NCBI GenBank assembly: GCA_903834675.1
Contig: CAILKC010000141.1
Span: forward strand, 1 to 22,127
Source: an uncultured Victivallales bacterium
GTDB lineage: Bacteria > Verrucomicrobiota > Lentisphaeria > Oligosphaerales > JAFGRS01
Length of the DNA stretch: 22,127 nucleotides
Direction of reading: 5' to 3'
Made by a program: the position numbers and the translations under genes. The notes below the pieces were generated by a model. That model was not told the DNA's origin. It saw nothing but the letters and a program-made list of their open reading frames with translations, and made no database searches. How positions within the stretch are numbered: the first letter of the stretch is position 1; each line of letters starts with the position of its first letter. Positions 9,637 to 17,383 of the stretch are shown here, piece by piece.

Positions 9637-9730
9637 TCGCGAATACCAGACGCCGCGGAGCGCTGAAAGCGCGGCCATTCCTCAGCCCAGGGCACCGCCC
9701 TGGGAATGGAAACCAACACGAGATTGAGCC
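9637..9730. repeat. Internal copy of the terminal REP-like repeat
   Basis: This segment is in the same orientation as the right-end repeat and is the reverse complement of bases 1 to about 90. It includes the CGCCGCGGAGCGCTGAAAGC block, the CCCAGGGC/GCCCTGGG hairpin (9686-9693 with 9697-9704) and the terminal CGAGATTGAGC. Beyond the shared core the sequence diverges from the end copies, but near 9507-9535 a string matching the other end of the left repeat (CTACGG, AGCTGAC, TGCGCCC on the minus strand) reappears. The full element here may therefore be about 230 bp with a different middle. Confidence 0.8.
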
Positions 9731-9781
9731 CTGCAGGGGCGGCATACCGACAGTCCATAGGCACCGCGCGCCAGGTATGGC

Positions 9782-9862
9782 GCCCCTTCGGGGCTGAGAA
9801 TCTGGGGTATGCCCGGTACCCAGGGCGGTGCCCTGGGCTGAGGGATTACGCCCCTTCGGGGC
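9782..9862. repeat. REP-like hairpin cluster
   Basis: Two copies of the stem-loop GCCCCTTCGGGGC (9782-9794 and 9850-9862) flank a CCCAGGGC/GCCCTGGG hairpin with loop GGT (9819-9837). Together with the neighbouring repeats this makes the whole 9500-9940 interval a cluster of palindromic units. No open frame here is credible. Confidence 0.8.
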
Positions 9863-9866
9863 TGCT

Positions 9867-9907
9867 GGGGGCCGGTCGGGCCGAGCGCTGCTCCAGGCCT
9901 GGCGCCC
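9867..9907. repeat. 41-bp direct repeat, copy 2
   Basis: Exact second copy of 9583-9623. It directly follows the second GCCCC/GGGGC hairpin. The gene-free interval continues to 10045; beyond this repeat I see only a short GATACC tandem near 9971-9982 and a further CTACGGAGCTGA string near 10020, and no clear terminator for the ABC transporter operon. Confidence 0.9.
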
Positions 9908-10045
9908 GTCTGGCGCCCGGCGGATCAGAGATGCCGTCCGCAATCCACTTTACGTGGTTCAGCCAGGCACGATACCGATACCGACCCCGATGTCTTCACC
10001 GCTTCTGAGTAGTCACCACCTACGGAGCTGAGGTGCGCCCCCCGC

Positions 10046-11866
10046 TCACTCCTCGTCGGAGGTGGCGCGAACGAACTGGCGGTAGAGGTTGGCGTAGACG
10101 CCGTTGCGGGCGATGAGTTGGGCGTGGGTGCCCCGTTCCACAATCTTCCCGTGCTCCATGACCAGAATCTGGTCGGCGTTGCGGATGGTGCTCAGCCGGT
10201 GCGCGATGACGAAGCAGGTGCGGCCCTGCATCAGGGTGGCCAGGGAGCGCTGGATGCGGGCTTCGGTGACCGCATCCACGGAACTGGTGGCCTCATCGAG
10301 CACGAAGATGCGCGGGTCGGCCAGCATGGCGCGGACGAAGCAGACGAGCTGGCGCTGCCCCAGCGAGAGCCCGGCGCCACGCTCTCCGACGACGGTTTGC
10401 AGCCCGTCGGGCAGCGCCTCGAGCAGGTCCAGGCAGTCCAACCGCCGAGCCGCCTCGGTGACCTCGGCGTCGGTCGCTTCCGGCCGCCCGAGGCGGATGT
10501 TGTCCATCACCGTGCCGGTAAACAGAAAGTTCTCCTGCTGAATGATCCCCATCTGCCGGTGCAATGACTCAGCCCGCACGCCGCGGAGCTCGCGGCCGTC
10601 AAGGCGGATTTCGCCGGCGCCGGGGAGGTAGAACTTCGCCAGCAGGTTGATGATGGTGGTCTTGCCGCTGCCCGTGTGCCCCACCAGAGCGACGGTTTGG
10701 CCGGGCTCGGCCACCAGGTCGATGTCGTGCAGGACGCGGCGCTCGGGGGTGTAGCTGAAGGAGACCCGGCTGAATTCGACCCGGCCGTTGAGCCGGGGCA
10801 GGTCCTCGGCGGTGGGGGAGTCCTGCCACTCCGGCGGGGTATCGAGCACGCGGAAGATGCGTTCGGCGCCGGCCATGGCGGCGAGGGCCTGGTGATAGAG
10901 GTCGCCAATACTGCGTACGGGCTCGAAGAAGATACCGGCCAGGAAGAAGAAGTGGACCAAGTCGCTGAGCGGCATGCCGATGCTGGGAGTGAGTACGCGG
11001 TAGCCGCCGATCAGCAACAGCATGGCGATGAACATCTGACTGGTAAACTCCAGCAGCGGCAGGAAGATGGCCGCCGTGCGCGCCACCTCGACGTTGTACT
11101 CCGAGTGGGTCGCTACCATGTCCGCAAAGATGCCCGCGTTGACATCCTGCCGCACAAACCCCTGCGTTACGCGGACGCCGTTCACCGACTCGGCCAAGGT
11201 CGCGGTCAGGCGGCTGAAGCTCTCCTGGTTGGCGCGCATGACCCGGCTGAAGCGCTGGCGGAACAGCCGGTTGATCAGCCACATCACCGGCGCCAGCGCC
11301 AGGACCACCAGAAACAGCACCCGGTCGCAGTACAACATGAACAGCGCCGAAACGATCATCTGGCCGCCCAGCACCAGGCTGACAAAGACCACATTCTGCA
11401 CCCCGGCGCGGACCGCCTCGATGTCGGAGGTCACCCGGCTGATGATGCGGCCGAGTTTCTCGCGGTGAAAGAAGCTCATGGGCATGGCGAGCAGGTGGTT
11501 GCAGAGTGCCGTACGCAGGTCGTAAACCACGGATTCGCCGAGGCGCAAGGCCAGCAGGTGGCGGAAGTGTAGGGTGAGCTGGGTCAGCGCCGTCAGAGCC
11601 GCGAAACCGGCCGCGCCGAGCAGCGTCCCGCGCAGGTCGCCACGGCTGATGGGACCGGTGATGACGGCGCCCAGGACCCAGGCCAGGCTGGGCAGCTGGA
11701 TGGCACGGATGAGCACCAGGACAAACAGGACATTGCGGGTCCGAGCATGGGGCCGTGTGTAGGTGAACAGACGCCGGATGAGGCGCGTGTCCAGCGGACG
11801 CTCCTCGTCCTCGACATCGTCATCGCGCTGGAATTGGGTCAGGGATAGGCGCGGCGTGGCACTCAT
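10046..11866 (-). CDS. ABC exporter half-transporter with consensus Walker B
   Basis: This 606-residue protein has an N-terminal six-helix exporter membrane domain (about 30-330) followed by a nucleotide-binding domain. Walker A is GHTGSGKTT near residue 399, Walker B VLDEATSSVD near 522 with the normal catalytic Glu, and the switch His lies in IAHRLSTIR near 554. The signature is LSLGQ instead of LSGGQ (near 503). Its start overlaps the stop of the upstream ABC gene as ATGA. The partner has a consensus signature and a degenerate Walker B, the arrangement seen in heterodimeric exporters such as TM287/288 and BmrCD, where one of two ATP sites is catalytically weak. It probably exports a lipid, peptide or drug-like compound; the substrate is unknown. 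It is the last gene of the long minus-strand operon. Confidence 0.92.
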   Translation of the reverse strand: MSATPRLSLTQFQRDDDVEDEERPLDTRLIRRLFTYTRPHARTRNVLFVLVLIRAIQLPSLAWVLGAVITGPISRGDLRGTLLGAAGFAALTALTQLTLHFRHLLALRLGESVVYDLRTALCNHLLAMPMSFFHREKLGRIISRVTSDIEAVRAGVQNVVFVSLVLGGQMIVSALFMLYCDRVLFLVVLALAPVMWLINRLFRQRFSRVMRANQESFSRLTATLAESVNGVRVTQGFVRQDVNAGIFADMVATHSEYNVEVARTAAIFLPLLEFTSQMFIAMLLLIGGYRVLTPSIGMPLSDLVHFFFLAGIFFEPVRSIGDLYHQALAAMAGAERIFRVLDTPPEWQDSPTAEDLPRLNGRVEFSRVSFSYTPERRVLHDIDLVAEPGQTVALVGHTGSGKTTIINLLAKFYLPGAGEIRLDGRELRGVRAESLHRQMGIIQQENFLFTGTVMDNIRLGRPEATDAEVTEAARRLDCLDLLEALPDGLQTVVGERGAGLSLGQRQLVCFVRAMLADPRIFVLDEATSSVDAVTEARIQRSLATLMQGRTCFVIAHRLSTIRNADQILVMEHGKIVERGTHAQLIARNGVYANLYRQFVRATSDEE

Positions 11867-13773
11867 GGGAGGCCCCCCGCCGCGAGGGCCGAGACGCCGG
11901 GAGGTACGGCCAGCAGTCGGCGCGTCTCCTCGTCGGTGAGCTGGTGGGCGATGATCCAGCGGTAGGGGCCCTTCTGCTCGGCCAACTCAGCGTGTCGGCC
12001 AGCCTGGATGATCCGGCCATTTTCGAGCACCAGGATGAAATCCGCCCGGCGCAGGGTGCTGAGCCGATGGGCGACGACGAAGGTAGTCCGCCCGGCCATG
12101 GCGCTCTCCATGGCTTCCAGGATCTCATGCTCGGTCTGTGAGTCGATGGCCGCGGTGGGATCATCCAGCAGTAGGATGCTCGGCTCCAGCAGGATGGCCC
12201 GGGCGATGGCCAGGCGCTGTCGCTGCCCTCCCGAGAGGCCCTTGCCGCTCTCGCCCACCACCGTCTCGTAGCCCTGCGGCAGCTTCTCAATGAAGCGGTG
12301 CGCCGCCGCCACCCGCGCCGCCCGCTCGATCTGTTCGCGGGTGGCTTCCGGCCGGCCGAAGGCGATGCAGGCCGCCACCGAGTTGCTGAACAGGAAGTTC
12401 TCCTGAAAGACAATGCCGACATTGCGGCGCAGGTCGTCCAGGTGCAGTTCGCGCACGTCGGTGCCGTTGACCAGCACCCGGCCGGCGCCGGCATCGTAGA
12501 AGCGTGGGATCAGGCTGAGCAGGGTGCTCTTGCCGGCGCCGGTGGCCCCCAGGATGGCCACGCACTGGCCCGGCTGCACCGCGAAGCTCACATCCTGCAG
12601 CACCGGCGCTTCCGGGTCGTAGCCAAAGCGGACGTGCTCGAACTCGACCGCGCAGGGCAGACGGGGTGCCAGGCGCCGGGGGTTGGGCGGACTCAGGATC
12701 TCCACCGGCGTATCGATCACCTCGAAGACGCGGCGGGCCCCGGTCAGCGACTCCTGGATGCTGTTGGCCAGATTGGAGAGATTCGCCACCTGGCTGGAGA
12801 ACTGCTGCAGCAGCCCGGCGAAGACGATCAGTCCCGTGCCCATGGGCAGGGTGCCGCGCATTACCAGCCAGCCGCCGAAGGCCAGTAGCACCACCAGGTT
12901 CAGTTGCGAGGTGAAGGTGATCAGCGGTCCGAAGGTGGTCACCCGTCCGAAGATCCAGTAGTTCTGGTCACGCACCTGCGCGTTGGCGGCCTCGAAGCGC
13001 CGCAGCGTCTGCGGTTCGCGGGCGAAACCCTTGATCACCGCGATGCCCTGCACGCTCTCGCTGAGCACGGTCACCAGGCGGTCCACAAGTTCGCGGTTCT
13101 GGCGATAGGCGGGGCGGACCTGGCGCGAGAAGCGCACACTAATGCCCCACAGCAAGGGCGTGGTGGCCAGGCACGCCACCGTCAGCCCGACGTGGATGCT
13201 GCTCATGTAGATGACGTACACGATCAGCGACAGGCCCATGATCAGGCTCTGGATCAGGACGCCATCGATGAACAGCCGGGTCGCCTGCACATCCCGCGTC
13301 ACCCGATTGATGAGCGAGCTGCTGGCGTTGGCGTCGAAGAAGCGGAAGCTCAGGCGTTGCAGTTTGTCATAGACCTGGGCCCGCAGAGCCGTGACGATCT
13401 CGCCCTGCACCAGCTTCGCCACCACCGTCGAATAGGCGCAGCTCAGCGCCGAGCGCGCCAACGCCAGAGCCAGGATCGCCGCCGAAATCGCGCCCAACGT
13501 GTGCCACGCACCCCAGGCCGCCGGGGGGGTGATGCCGAACGGCCAGTGTGGCGGCGGCGAACCCGGCTGCATGGCCGCCTTCACCACGTCGATGCCCACG
13601 CCGGTCAGGCCCAGCCCGGCCAAGCCAAAGCTTAACAGGATGACTTGCAGGCAGACAACGCGAATGCAGCCCCCGCGGTAGTGCCAGGCCAGGGCTAGTA
13701 GCCGCCGCACTAAACCCCACGAGGAAAGCTCCGACGCTGCACCGGTCGGCAAAGGTTGGAGGGTTTCGGCCAC
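11863..13773 (-). CDS. ABC exporter half-transporter with degenerate Walker B
   Basis: This protein of about 636 residues has an exporter-type membrane domain (about 20-340) and a C-terminal ATPase domain. Walker A is GATGAGKST near residue 411, the signature a consensus LSGGQRQRLAIARA near 513, and the switch His is in VAHRLS near 568. Walker B reads LLLDDPTAAID near 534: the catalytic Glu is replaced by Asp, the hallmark of the degenerate subunit of a heterodimeric exporter. The GTG at 13773 was chosen as start because it lies two bases after the gvpJ stop; no strong ribosome binding site is visible and an upstream extension into gvpJ is open, so the start is uncertain. The next gene starts within its stop (ATGA). 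The tight junction places the exporter in the gas-vesicle transcript. Confidence 0.9.
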   Translation of the reverse strand: MAETLQPLPTGAASELSSWGLVRRLLALAWHYRGGCIRVVCLQVILLSFGLAGLGLTGVGIDVVKAAMQPGSPPPHWPFGITPPAAWGAWHTLGAISAAILALALARSALSCAYSTVVAKLVQGEIVTALRAQVYDKLQRLSFRFFDANASSSLINRVTRDVQATRLFIDGVLIQSLIMGLSLIVYVIYMSSIHVGLTVACLATTPLLWGISVRFSRQVRPAYRQNRELVDRLVTVLSESVQGIAVIKGFAREPQTLRRFEAANAQVRDQNYWIFGRVTTFGPLITFTSQLNLVVLLAFGGWLVMRGTLPMGTGLIVFAGLLQQFSSQVANLSNLANSIQESLTGARRVFEVIDTPVEILSPPNPRRLAPRLPCAVEFEHVRFGYDPEAPVLQDVSFAVQPGQCVAILGATGAGKSTLLSLIPRFYDAGAGRVLVNGTDVRELHLDDLRRNVGIVFQENFLFSNSVAACIAFGRPEATREQIERAARVAAAHRFIEKLPQGYETVVGESGKGLSGGQRQRLAIARAILLEPSILLLDDPTAAIDSQTEHEILEAMESAMAGRTTFVVAHRLSTLRRADFILVLENGRIIQAGRHAELAEQKGPYRWIIAHQLTDEETRRLLAVPPGVSALAAGGLP

Positions 13774-13775
13774 CG

Positions 13776-14084
13776 TTACCGAACCAGCGCCGCCTCGATC
13801 CGGGCCAGGCGACCCTCCAGCTTCTCGATCGCCTCCGGCAGGGCCAGCTCGCTGTGCGCCCGAGAACACAGGGCGGGGTTGTTCACCCACCAGTCCATAC
13901 CCATTTCCTTGGCCTTATCAACCGAACAGATGACCAAGCGGATCTGGATGGTCAGCAATTCGACATCCACGAGATTGATCCTGATATCGCCCGCGATGAC
14001 GATGCCTTTATCCAGGATCCGCTCGAGGAGGTCCGCCAGGTTCGTACCCCCCACCGACGTCGCGACTCTGCGTGAGACTGGCAT
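13776..14084 (-). CDS. gvpJ: Gas vesicle protein GvpJ (GvpA-family minor component)
   Basis: This 102-residue protein carries the GvpA-family core at about residues 16-62: [29 protein letters not shown] and so on, ending in VICSVDKAKEMGMDWW. The motif KAKEMG.(D/N)WW and the C-terminal coiled-coil-like extension (AIEKLEGRLARIEAAL) distinguish GvpJ from the major shell protein GvpA. GvpJ is a minor protein thought to act early in shell nucleation. GGAGGTG lies five to six bases before the ATG, a strong ribosome binding site. It follows gvpK by 12 bases and precedes the ABC exporter by two bases. It could also be named GvpM, as the two are closely related. Confidence 0.88.
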   Translation of the reverse strand: MPVSRRVATSVGGTNLADLLERILDKGIVIAGDIRINLVDVELLTIQIRLVICSVDKAKEMGMDWWVNNPALCSRAHSELALPEAIEKLEGRLARIEAALVR

Positions 14085-14096
14085 CTACCACCTCCG

Positions 14097-14471
14097 TTAT
14101 AAGAGCTTTCCCAGCGGACCCAAGTCCAGATTCAGATCTTTGTCTTCGAGGCCGAACTCCCGGCAGACTCTGGCAAGTTCCTCGGACTGTCGCATCAGGG
14201 TCACTCCGAGGCGTTCGATCTCGGCATCGGTGAGGCCCCCACCGTCGATCCTGCGAATGGCCTGCTTCTCGAGGAGTTCGTGGAGGAGTTTGACCAGCGT
14301 CAGAACCAGCTGAGCCAAGCCGTTCGTCACCTTGTCCGGGTCCAGGTTCAAACGCCGGGCGGGTTCCAGAATGCGGTCGGCCGTCATGGCTTTGGCAAAG
14401 TCGCCCATGACCGCGGAATCCACCGTCGGACCGCCGGCCGCAGGCGCGCAGGAGTCGGCGCTGACGTTCAT
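14097..14471 (-). CDS. gvpK: Gas vesicle protein GvpK
   Basis: This 124-residue protein matches the GvpK family closely: a helix with LNLDPDKVTNGLAQLVLTL, then LLHELLEKQAIRRIDGGGLTD, IERLGVTLMR and the C-terminal GLEDKDLNLDLGPLGKLL. GvpK is a conserved accessory protein needed for gas vesicle assembly; its exact role is unsettled. The first 25 or so residues are a variable leader. Its ATG overlaps the stop of the GvpS-like gene as ATGA, and the order S-K-J is the same as in the Bacillus megaterium cluster. Length is within the family range. Confidence 0.93.
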   Translation of the reverse strand: MNVSADSCAPAAGGPTVDSAVMGDFAKAMTADRILEPARRLNLDPDKVTNGLAQLVLTLVKLLHELLEKQAIRRIDGGGLTDAEIERLGVTLMRQSEELARVCREFGLEDKDLNLDLGPLGKLL

Positions 14472-14710
14472 CGGGAGAGCACCTTTTCCTTCCGAGCCGT
14501 TTCCACGGAACAGACAATGGCCTGCAAACTCAGGTAGATCAGATCGATATCGGCAACCGAAATCATGACTTCAGCGACCACCACCGCGCCCTTGTTGAGG
14601 ACCCGGTCCAAGGCCTCGCAGAGACTCACGTGTTCCTCTGCCAGCGCGGCCTCGTCGGAGCGGTTGGACCCGCCCGCGGGGCGGCGTTCGGCGCGGGTTC
14701 CAGAATTCAT
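14468..14710 (-). CDS. gvpS: GvpS-like GvpA-family protein
   Basis: This 80-residue protein contains a divergent GvpA-family core from about residue 28: LCEALDRVLNKGAVVVAEVMISVADIDLIYLSLQAIVCSVETA. The DLIYL.L.A.V.SVET pattern is that of GvpS-type members rather than the main shell protein, and the position before gvpK and gvpJ agrees. The N-terminal 27 residues are charged and variable. In this family such paralogues are low-copy components or assembly factors. It starts 16 bases after the ArsA-like gene, with GAGGAAGG a little upstream of the ATG, and ends inside the gvpK start. A name of generic GvpA/J/M/S family protein would also be defensible. Confidence 0.8.
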   Translation of the reverse strand: MNSGTRAERRPAGGSNRSDEAALAEEHVSLCEALDRVLNKGAVVVAEVMISVADIDLIYLSLQAIVCSVETARKEKVLSR

Positions 14711-14726
14711 CTCGCCAGCCCTTCCT

Positions 14727-16679
14727 CTATGCTAACGCTTCGACGTCGCGACTACGGTACAGGAGTTGCCCAAGGGCTGCCAGGTTCGCCACTCCCCGGG
14801 GATCGCTCTGCCGGTACACGAGCGCTTGCGGAGTGCCAGGAAAATCCGCCGCGAAGCGCGCCCTGCAGCCCGATTCCCGCGCAAAGAGAGCGGCGCACAG
14901 AGCATCGCTGCTCTCCGGCGTCGCCAGGTTCAGGAATAGGCCGGGAACCGGGATGGCCAGACGTGCGCAGGCGGCCAGCAGATCCCCGGTCTCCGCAAAG
15001 GACATCTCCGTGAGGATGCTGACGCTGTAGAGACTTGCCCGCGACGGGTCGCGCAGGATCGCCCGCAGCCGCTTCAAATCCTTGGATAGCCTCACCAGGC
15101 GCTCCGCAATCCCCGGCAGGCGGAAGATATTCCGGTACTTCAGGAAAAGGCCAAACACCACCTTCAGCCACCCTTCGATGATCTCTGGCAGTTCCAGCAG
15201 CCGGATCAGATGACCGGTCGGCGCGGCGTCGAGGACCAGGAGGTCGTAGCCCTGCGGGGTCAGGAAGTCCATCACCGCCGCCAAGGCCATCAACTCATCC
15301 ACCCCCGGGGGCGACAGGTCCATGATCCGTTCCATCACTTCCCGATCAAAGGTAAGATCAAGGTTCGGCATCAACTTGGAGAGAAACTGCGCCAGTTCGT
15401 TGCGGTACTGATCCTTCAGGGCGACAAAATCCGCGGAAGCGTCCATTTCCATGGCCCACAACCCCGGCGCCGCCTGCCTCGGCTTGGGACCGAGGGGCAG
15501 GTCCAGGCAATCGGCCAGGGAATGAGCGGGATCGGCAGAGAAGAGCAGAATACGCTTGCCGGCGTAGGTCTGAGCCAGGCGCAGTGCCGTAGCGCAGGCC
15601 AGGGTGGTCTTGCCGACCCCGCCTTTCCCAGCAAAGACCAGCATCGAGGTCCCCGGCGGTGGCAGCGCGAGAGGGCGGTCCACCCGCGGCAAGATCGGTG
15701 GCAGGCACGGCAGATTCTCCGCGCCGGCATCCAGCTGCAGCGGCTTGAGTTCATCCCAGAAGGACATGAGCCCCTGCAAACCGTTGACTTCCTGTGGATA
15801 CATGGGGAGCCCCCACAGGCGTACACCGACGAAAAGCTCCTCGTGGGAAAGGCGGGAAAGCTCCTGCAGCTGTCGGCGGCGAACGTCCCGGCAGAGGTTA
15901 CACGAACTCTCCGGGTAAAGCCGGTTGACCAGGATGGCCCCGACTCCGATGTCGAGCCGCTTCAGTTCCCGTAGCAGATCCAGCGTCTCCTCGATACTCA
16001 TGGCTTCGGCCAGCATGACCGGGACAAAACGGCAGCGCCGGTGATCCTTCAGCAATCCTTCCATCTCCTTGACGGCAGCCGCGAGTCCTTCGATAAAGCG
16101 ATCGAGGTCGTCCCGCTCATAGGCGCCGCCAAACAGCTTCTTCATGTAACGGTGCTTGGCCAGGAGCGTGTCGAGGGCTTCAAGCCACATCCTCATCTGG
16201 TCCGGCATCGCCATCAACCGCAGGGTATGACCGGTCGGCGCCGTATCCATGATAATGGCGTCATAGGCCCCTTCCTTGACCCAGCGACTGATCTCCAGAA
16301 ACCCCATCATCTCATCCATGCCGGGCAGGGAAAGCTCAAGAAACCGATCGATGTCCTCCGTATCGAGAAAGGTCCCCCGCGCGGCGATCTTCACCAGCCG
16401 CTGCCGATTCTTCTCCTTGAAGTCCTGCAGGCAGGCCTGGGAATCCAGTTCGACCACCTTCAGGTTCGCCGGCGGCTCGGCCCCGGCAAAACTGTCCAGG
16501 AGGGAATGGGCCGGATCGGTGGAAACCAAGAGAACGCGGCGGTCGGGATGCCGACTGGCGACGTCCAGCGCGGTCGCCGCGGCGGCGGTGGTCTTGCCCA
16601 CGCCGCCCTTGCCGCCGAAGAGCAGAAGCTGCCAGCCCACCGCGGGTAGAAAACCCGGAGCTTCCCGGTGGTCTTTCAT
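14727..16679 (-). CDS. Tandem ArsA/Get3-type ATPase in the gas vesicle operon
   Basis: This 650-residue protein is two fused ArsA-type domains. The first P-loop is FGGKGGVGKTT at residues 21-31, the second AGKGGVGKTT near 345; each is followed by DPAHSL (switch I-like). Switch II motifs are DTAPTGHTLR in the first half and DAAPTGHLIR in the second. The first half has ESSCNLCRD near residue 258, matching the CxxC zinc motif of eukaryotic Get3/TRC40; in the second half the matching place reads ESSDALC, with one Cys lost. The arsenite-site cysteines of plasmid ArsA are not evident, and no arsB or arsR is nearby. Get3 ATPases shield hydrophobic tails of membrane proteins, so a chaperone role for gas vesicle proteins is inferred. 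ATG at 16679 was chosen, 20 residues before the P-loop; the frame is open further up but not domain-like. The 264 bases before it hold no other gene I recognise. Confidence 0.88.
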   Translation of the reverse strand: MKDHREAPGFLPAVGWQLLLFGGKGGVGKTTAAAATALDVASRHPDRRVLLVSTDPAHSLLDSFAGAEPPANLKVVELDSQACLQDFKEKNRQRLVKIAARGTFLDTEDIDRFLELSLPGMDEMMGFLEISRWVKEGAYDAIIMDTAPTGHTLRLMAMPDQMRMWLEALDTLLAKHRYMKKLFGGAYERDDLDRFIEGLAAAVKEMEGLLKDHRRCRFVPVMLAEAMSIEETLDLLRELKRLDIGVGAILVNRLYPESSCNLCRDVRRRQLQELSRLSHEELFVGVRLWGLPMYPQEVNGLQGLMSFWDELKPLQLDAGAENLPCLPPILPRVDRPLALPPPGTSMLVFAGKGGVGKTTLACATALRLAQTYAGKRILLFSADPAHSLADCLDLPLGPKPRQAAPGLWAMEMDASADFVALKDQYRNELAQFLSKLMPNLDLTFDREVMERIMDLSPPGVDELMALAAVMDFLTPQGYDLLVLDAAPTGHLIRLLELPEIIEGWLKVVFGLFLKYRNIFRLPGIAERLVRLSKDLKRLRAILRDPSRASLYSVSILTEMSFAETGDLLAACARLAIPVPGLFLNLATPESSDALCAALFARESGCRARFAADFPGTPQALVYRQSDPRGVANLAALGQLLYRSRDVEALA

Positions 16680-16943
16680 ACCTCTGCCCGTCCTTTGACT
16701 ATCGAGGCGCTTGCAGAACCCCGAGGCCGACGTCGCCATCCGCCTGGAGCCGACGGTCCGCACCGGTGCAGCCGGGGCTTCCGCCCGCCGTGCCGGGGGA
16801 CACTGCGATCCGCCGCGGCGGACCCGCAACAAGCGTGGCATCACGGGCTCCAGGGGACACAGGCGCGACCCTGGCGAAAGTCTGCGGGGTTCTGCAAGAG
16901 CCCTTATCACCCGGCCGCCCCCTTCCCAGGGACCGCCCGTGGC

Positions 16944-17192
16944 CTATTCTTCCGCTTCGCTGTCGTCCTGCGCTTTCAAAGCGTCCAGGCGATCCAGCAG
17001 CGCTTTCTCCGCGGCGTCGAATTCCGCCTCGGTCATCTGCCCCGTCTCCAGCATCATGTACAGTTCGCTAAGCTTCGCGGTGATGGCTTCCCCTTCACCC
17101 GCTCGGTCCGCAGCCGCGGCCTGGTGGATCTCACGAAAAATCCAGACCAGACTACGGATGGGGAAGAAGATGACATCGTCTACCAGGAACAT
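16944..17192 (-). CDS. gvpG: Gas vesicle protein GvpG
   Basis: This 82-residue protein begins MFLVDDVIFFPIRSLVWIFREI, the family hallmark, and continues as an amphipathic helix pair with LYMMLETGQMTEAEFDAAEKALLDRLD before an acidic tail. GvpG is a small accessory assembly protein found next to gvpF/gvpL. The ATG at 17192 is fixed by the conserved N-terminus; the frame is open upstream, but those residues are not conserved-looking. AAGGAAAG lies about 14 bases before the start. A 191-base gap separates it from gvpF, the largest internal gap together with the 264 bases that follow; both lack recognisable genes. Confidence 0.92.
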   Translation of the reverse strand: MFLVDDVIFFPIRSLVWIFREIHQAAAADRAGEGEAITAKLSELYMMLETGQMTEAEFDAAEKALLDRLDALKAQDDSEAEE

Positions 17193-17383
17193 TTCCGCTT
17201 GACTTTCCTTCTGGAGACGATGCCCGACCTCTACGCAGGCTCTGGCAGTACACCTGACGGCCGCGACGCGGCACCCGCGCCCGGCGCCGCACAGCCGCAC
17301 CCGCAGGGTTGCAGTCAGCAGCGGTATCTATCTCGCTCTCCGAAATCCGCCGACTACAACACATGCGAGCTTCTGCAGAGCCT

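Noticed and set aside
10676..11572. Plus-strand open frame of 298 codons
   Set aside because: Lies wholly inside an ABC exporter gene on the other strand and has shadow-type composition with no motif.
14727..16679. Arsenic resistance function for the ArsA-like gene
   Set aside because: No arsB, arsR, arsC or arsD nearby, and the typical ArsA metal-site cysteines are not apparent; the gas vesicle context and the CxxC argue for a Get3-like role, though this is not proven.
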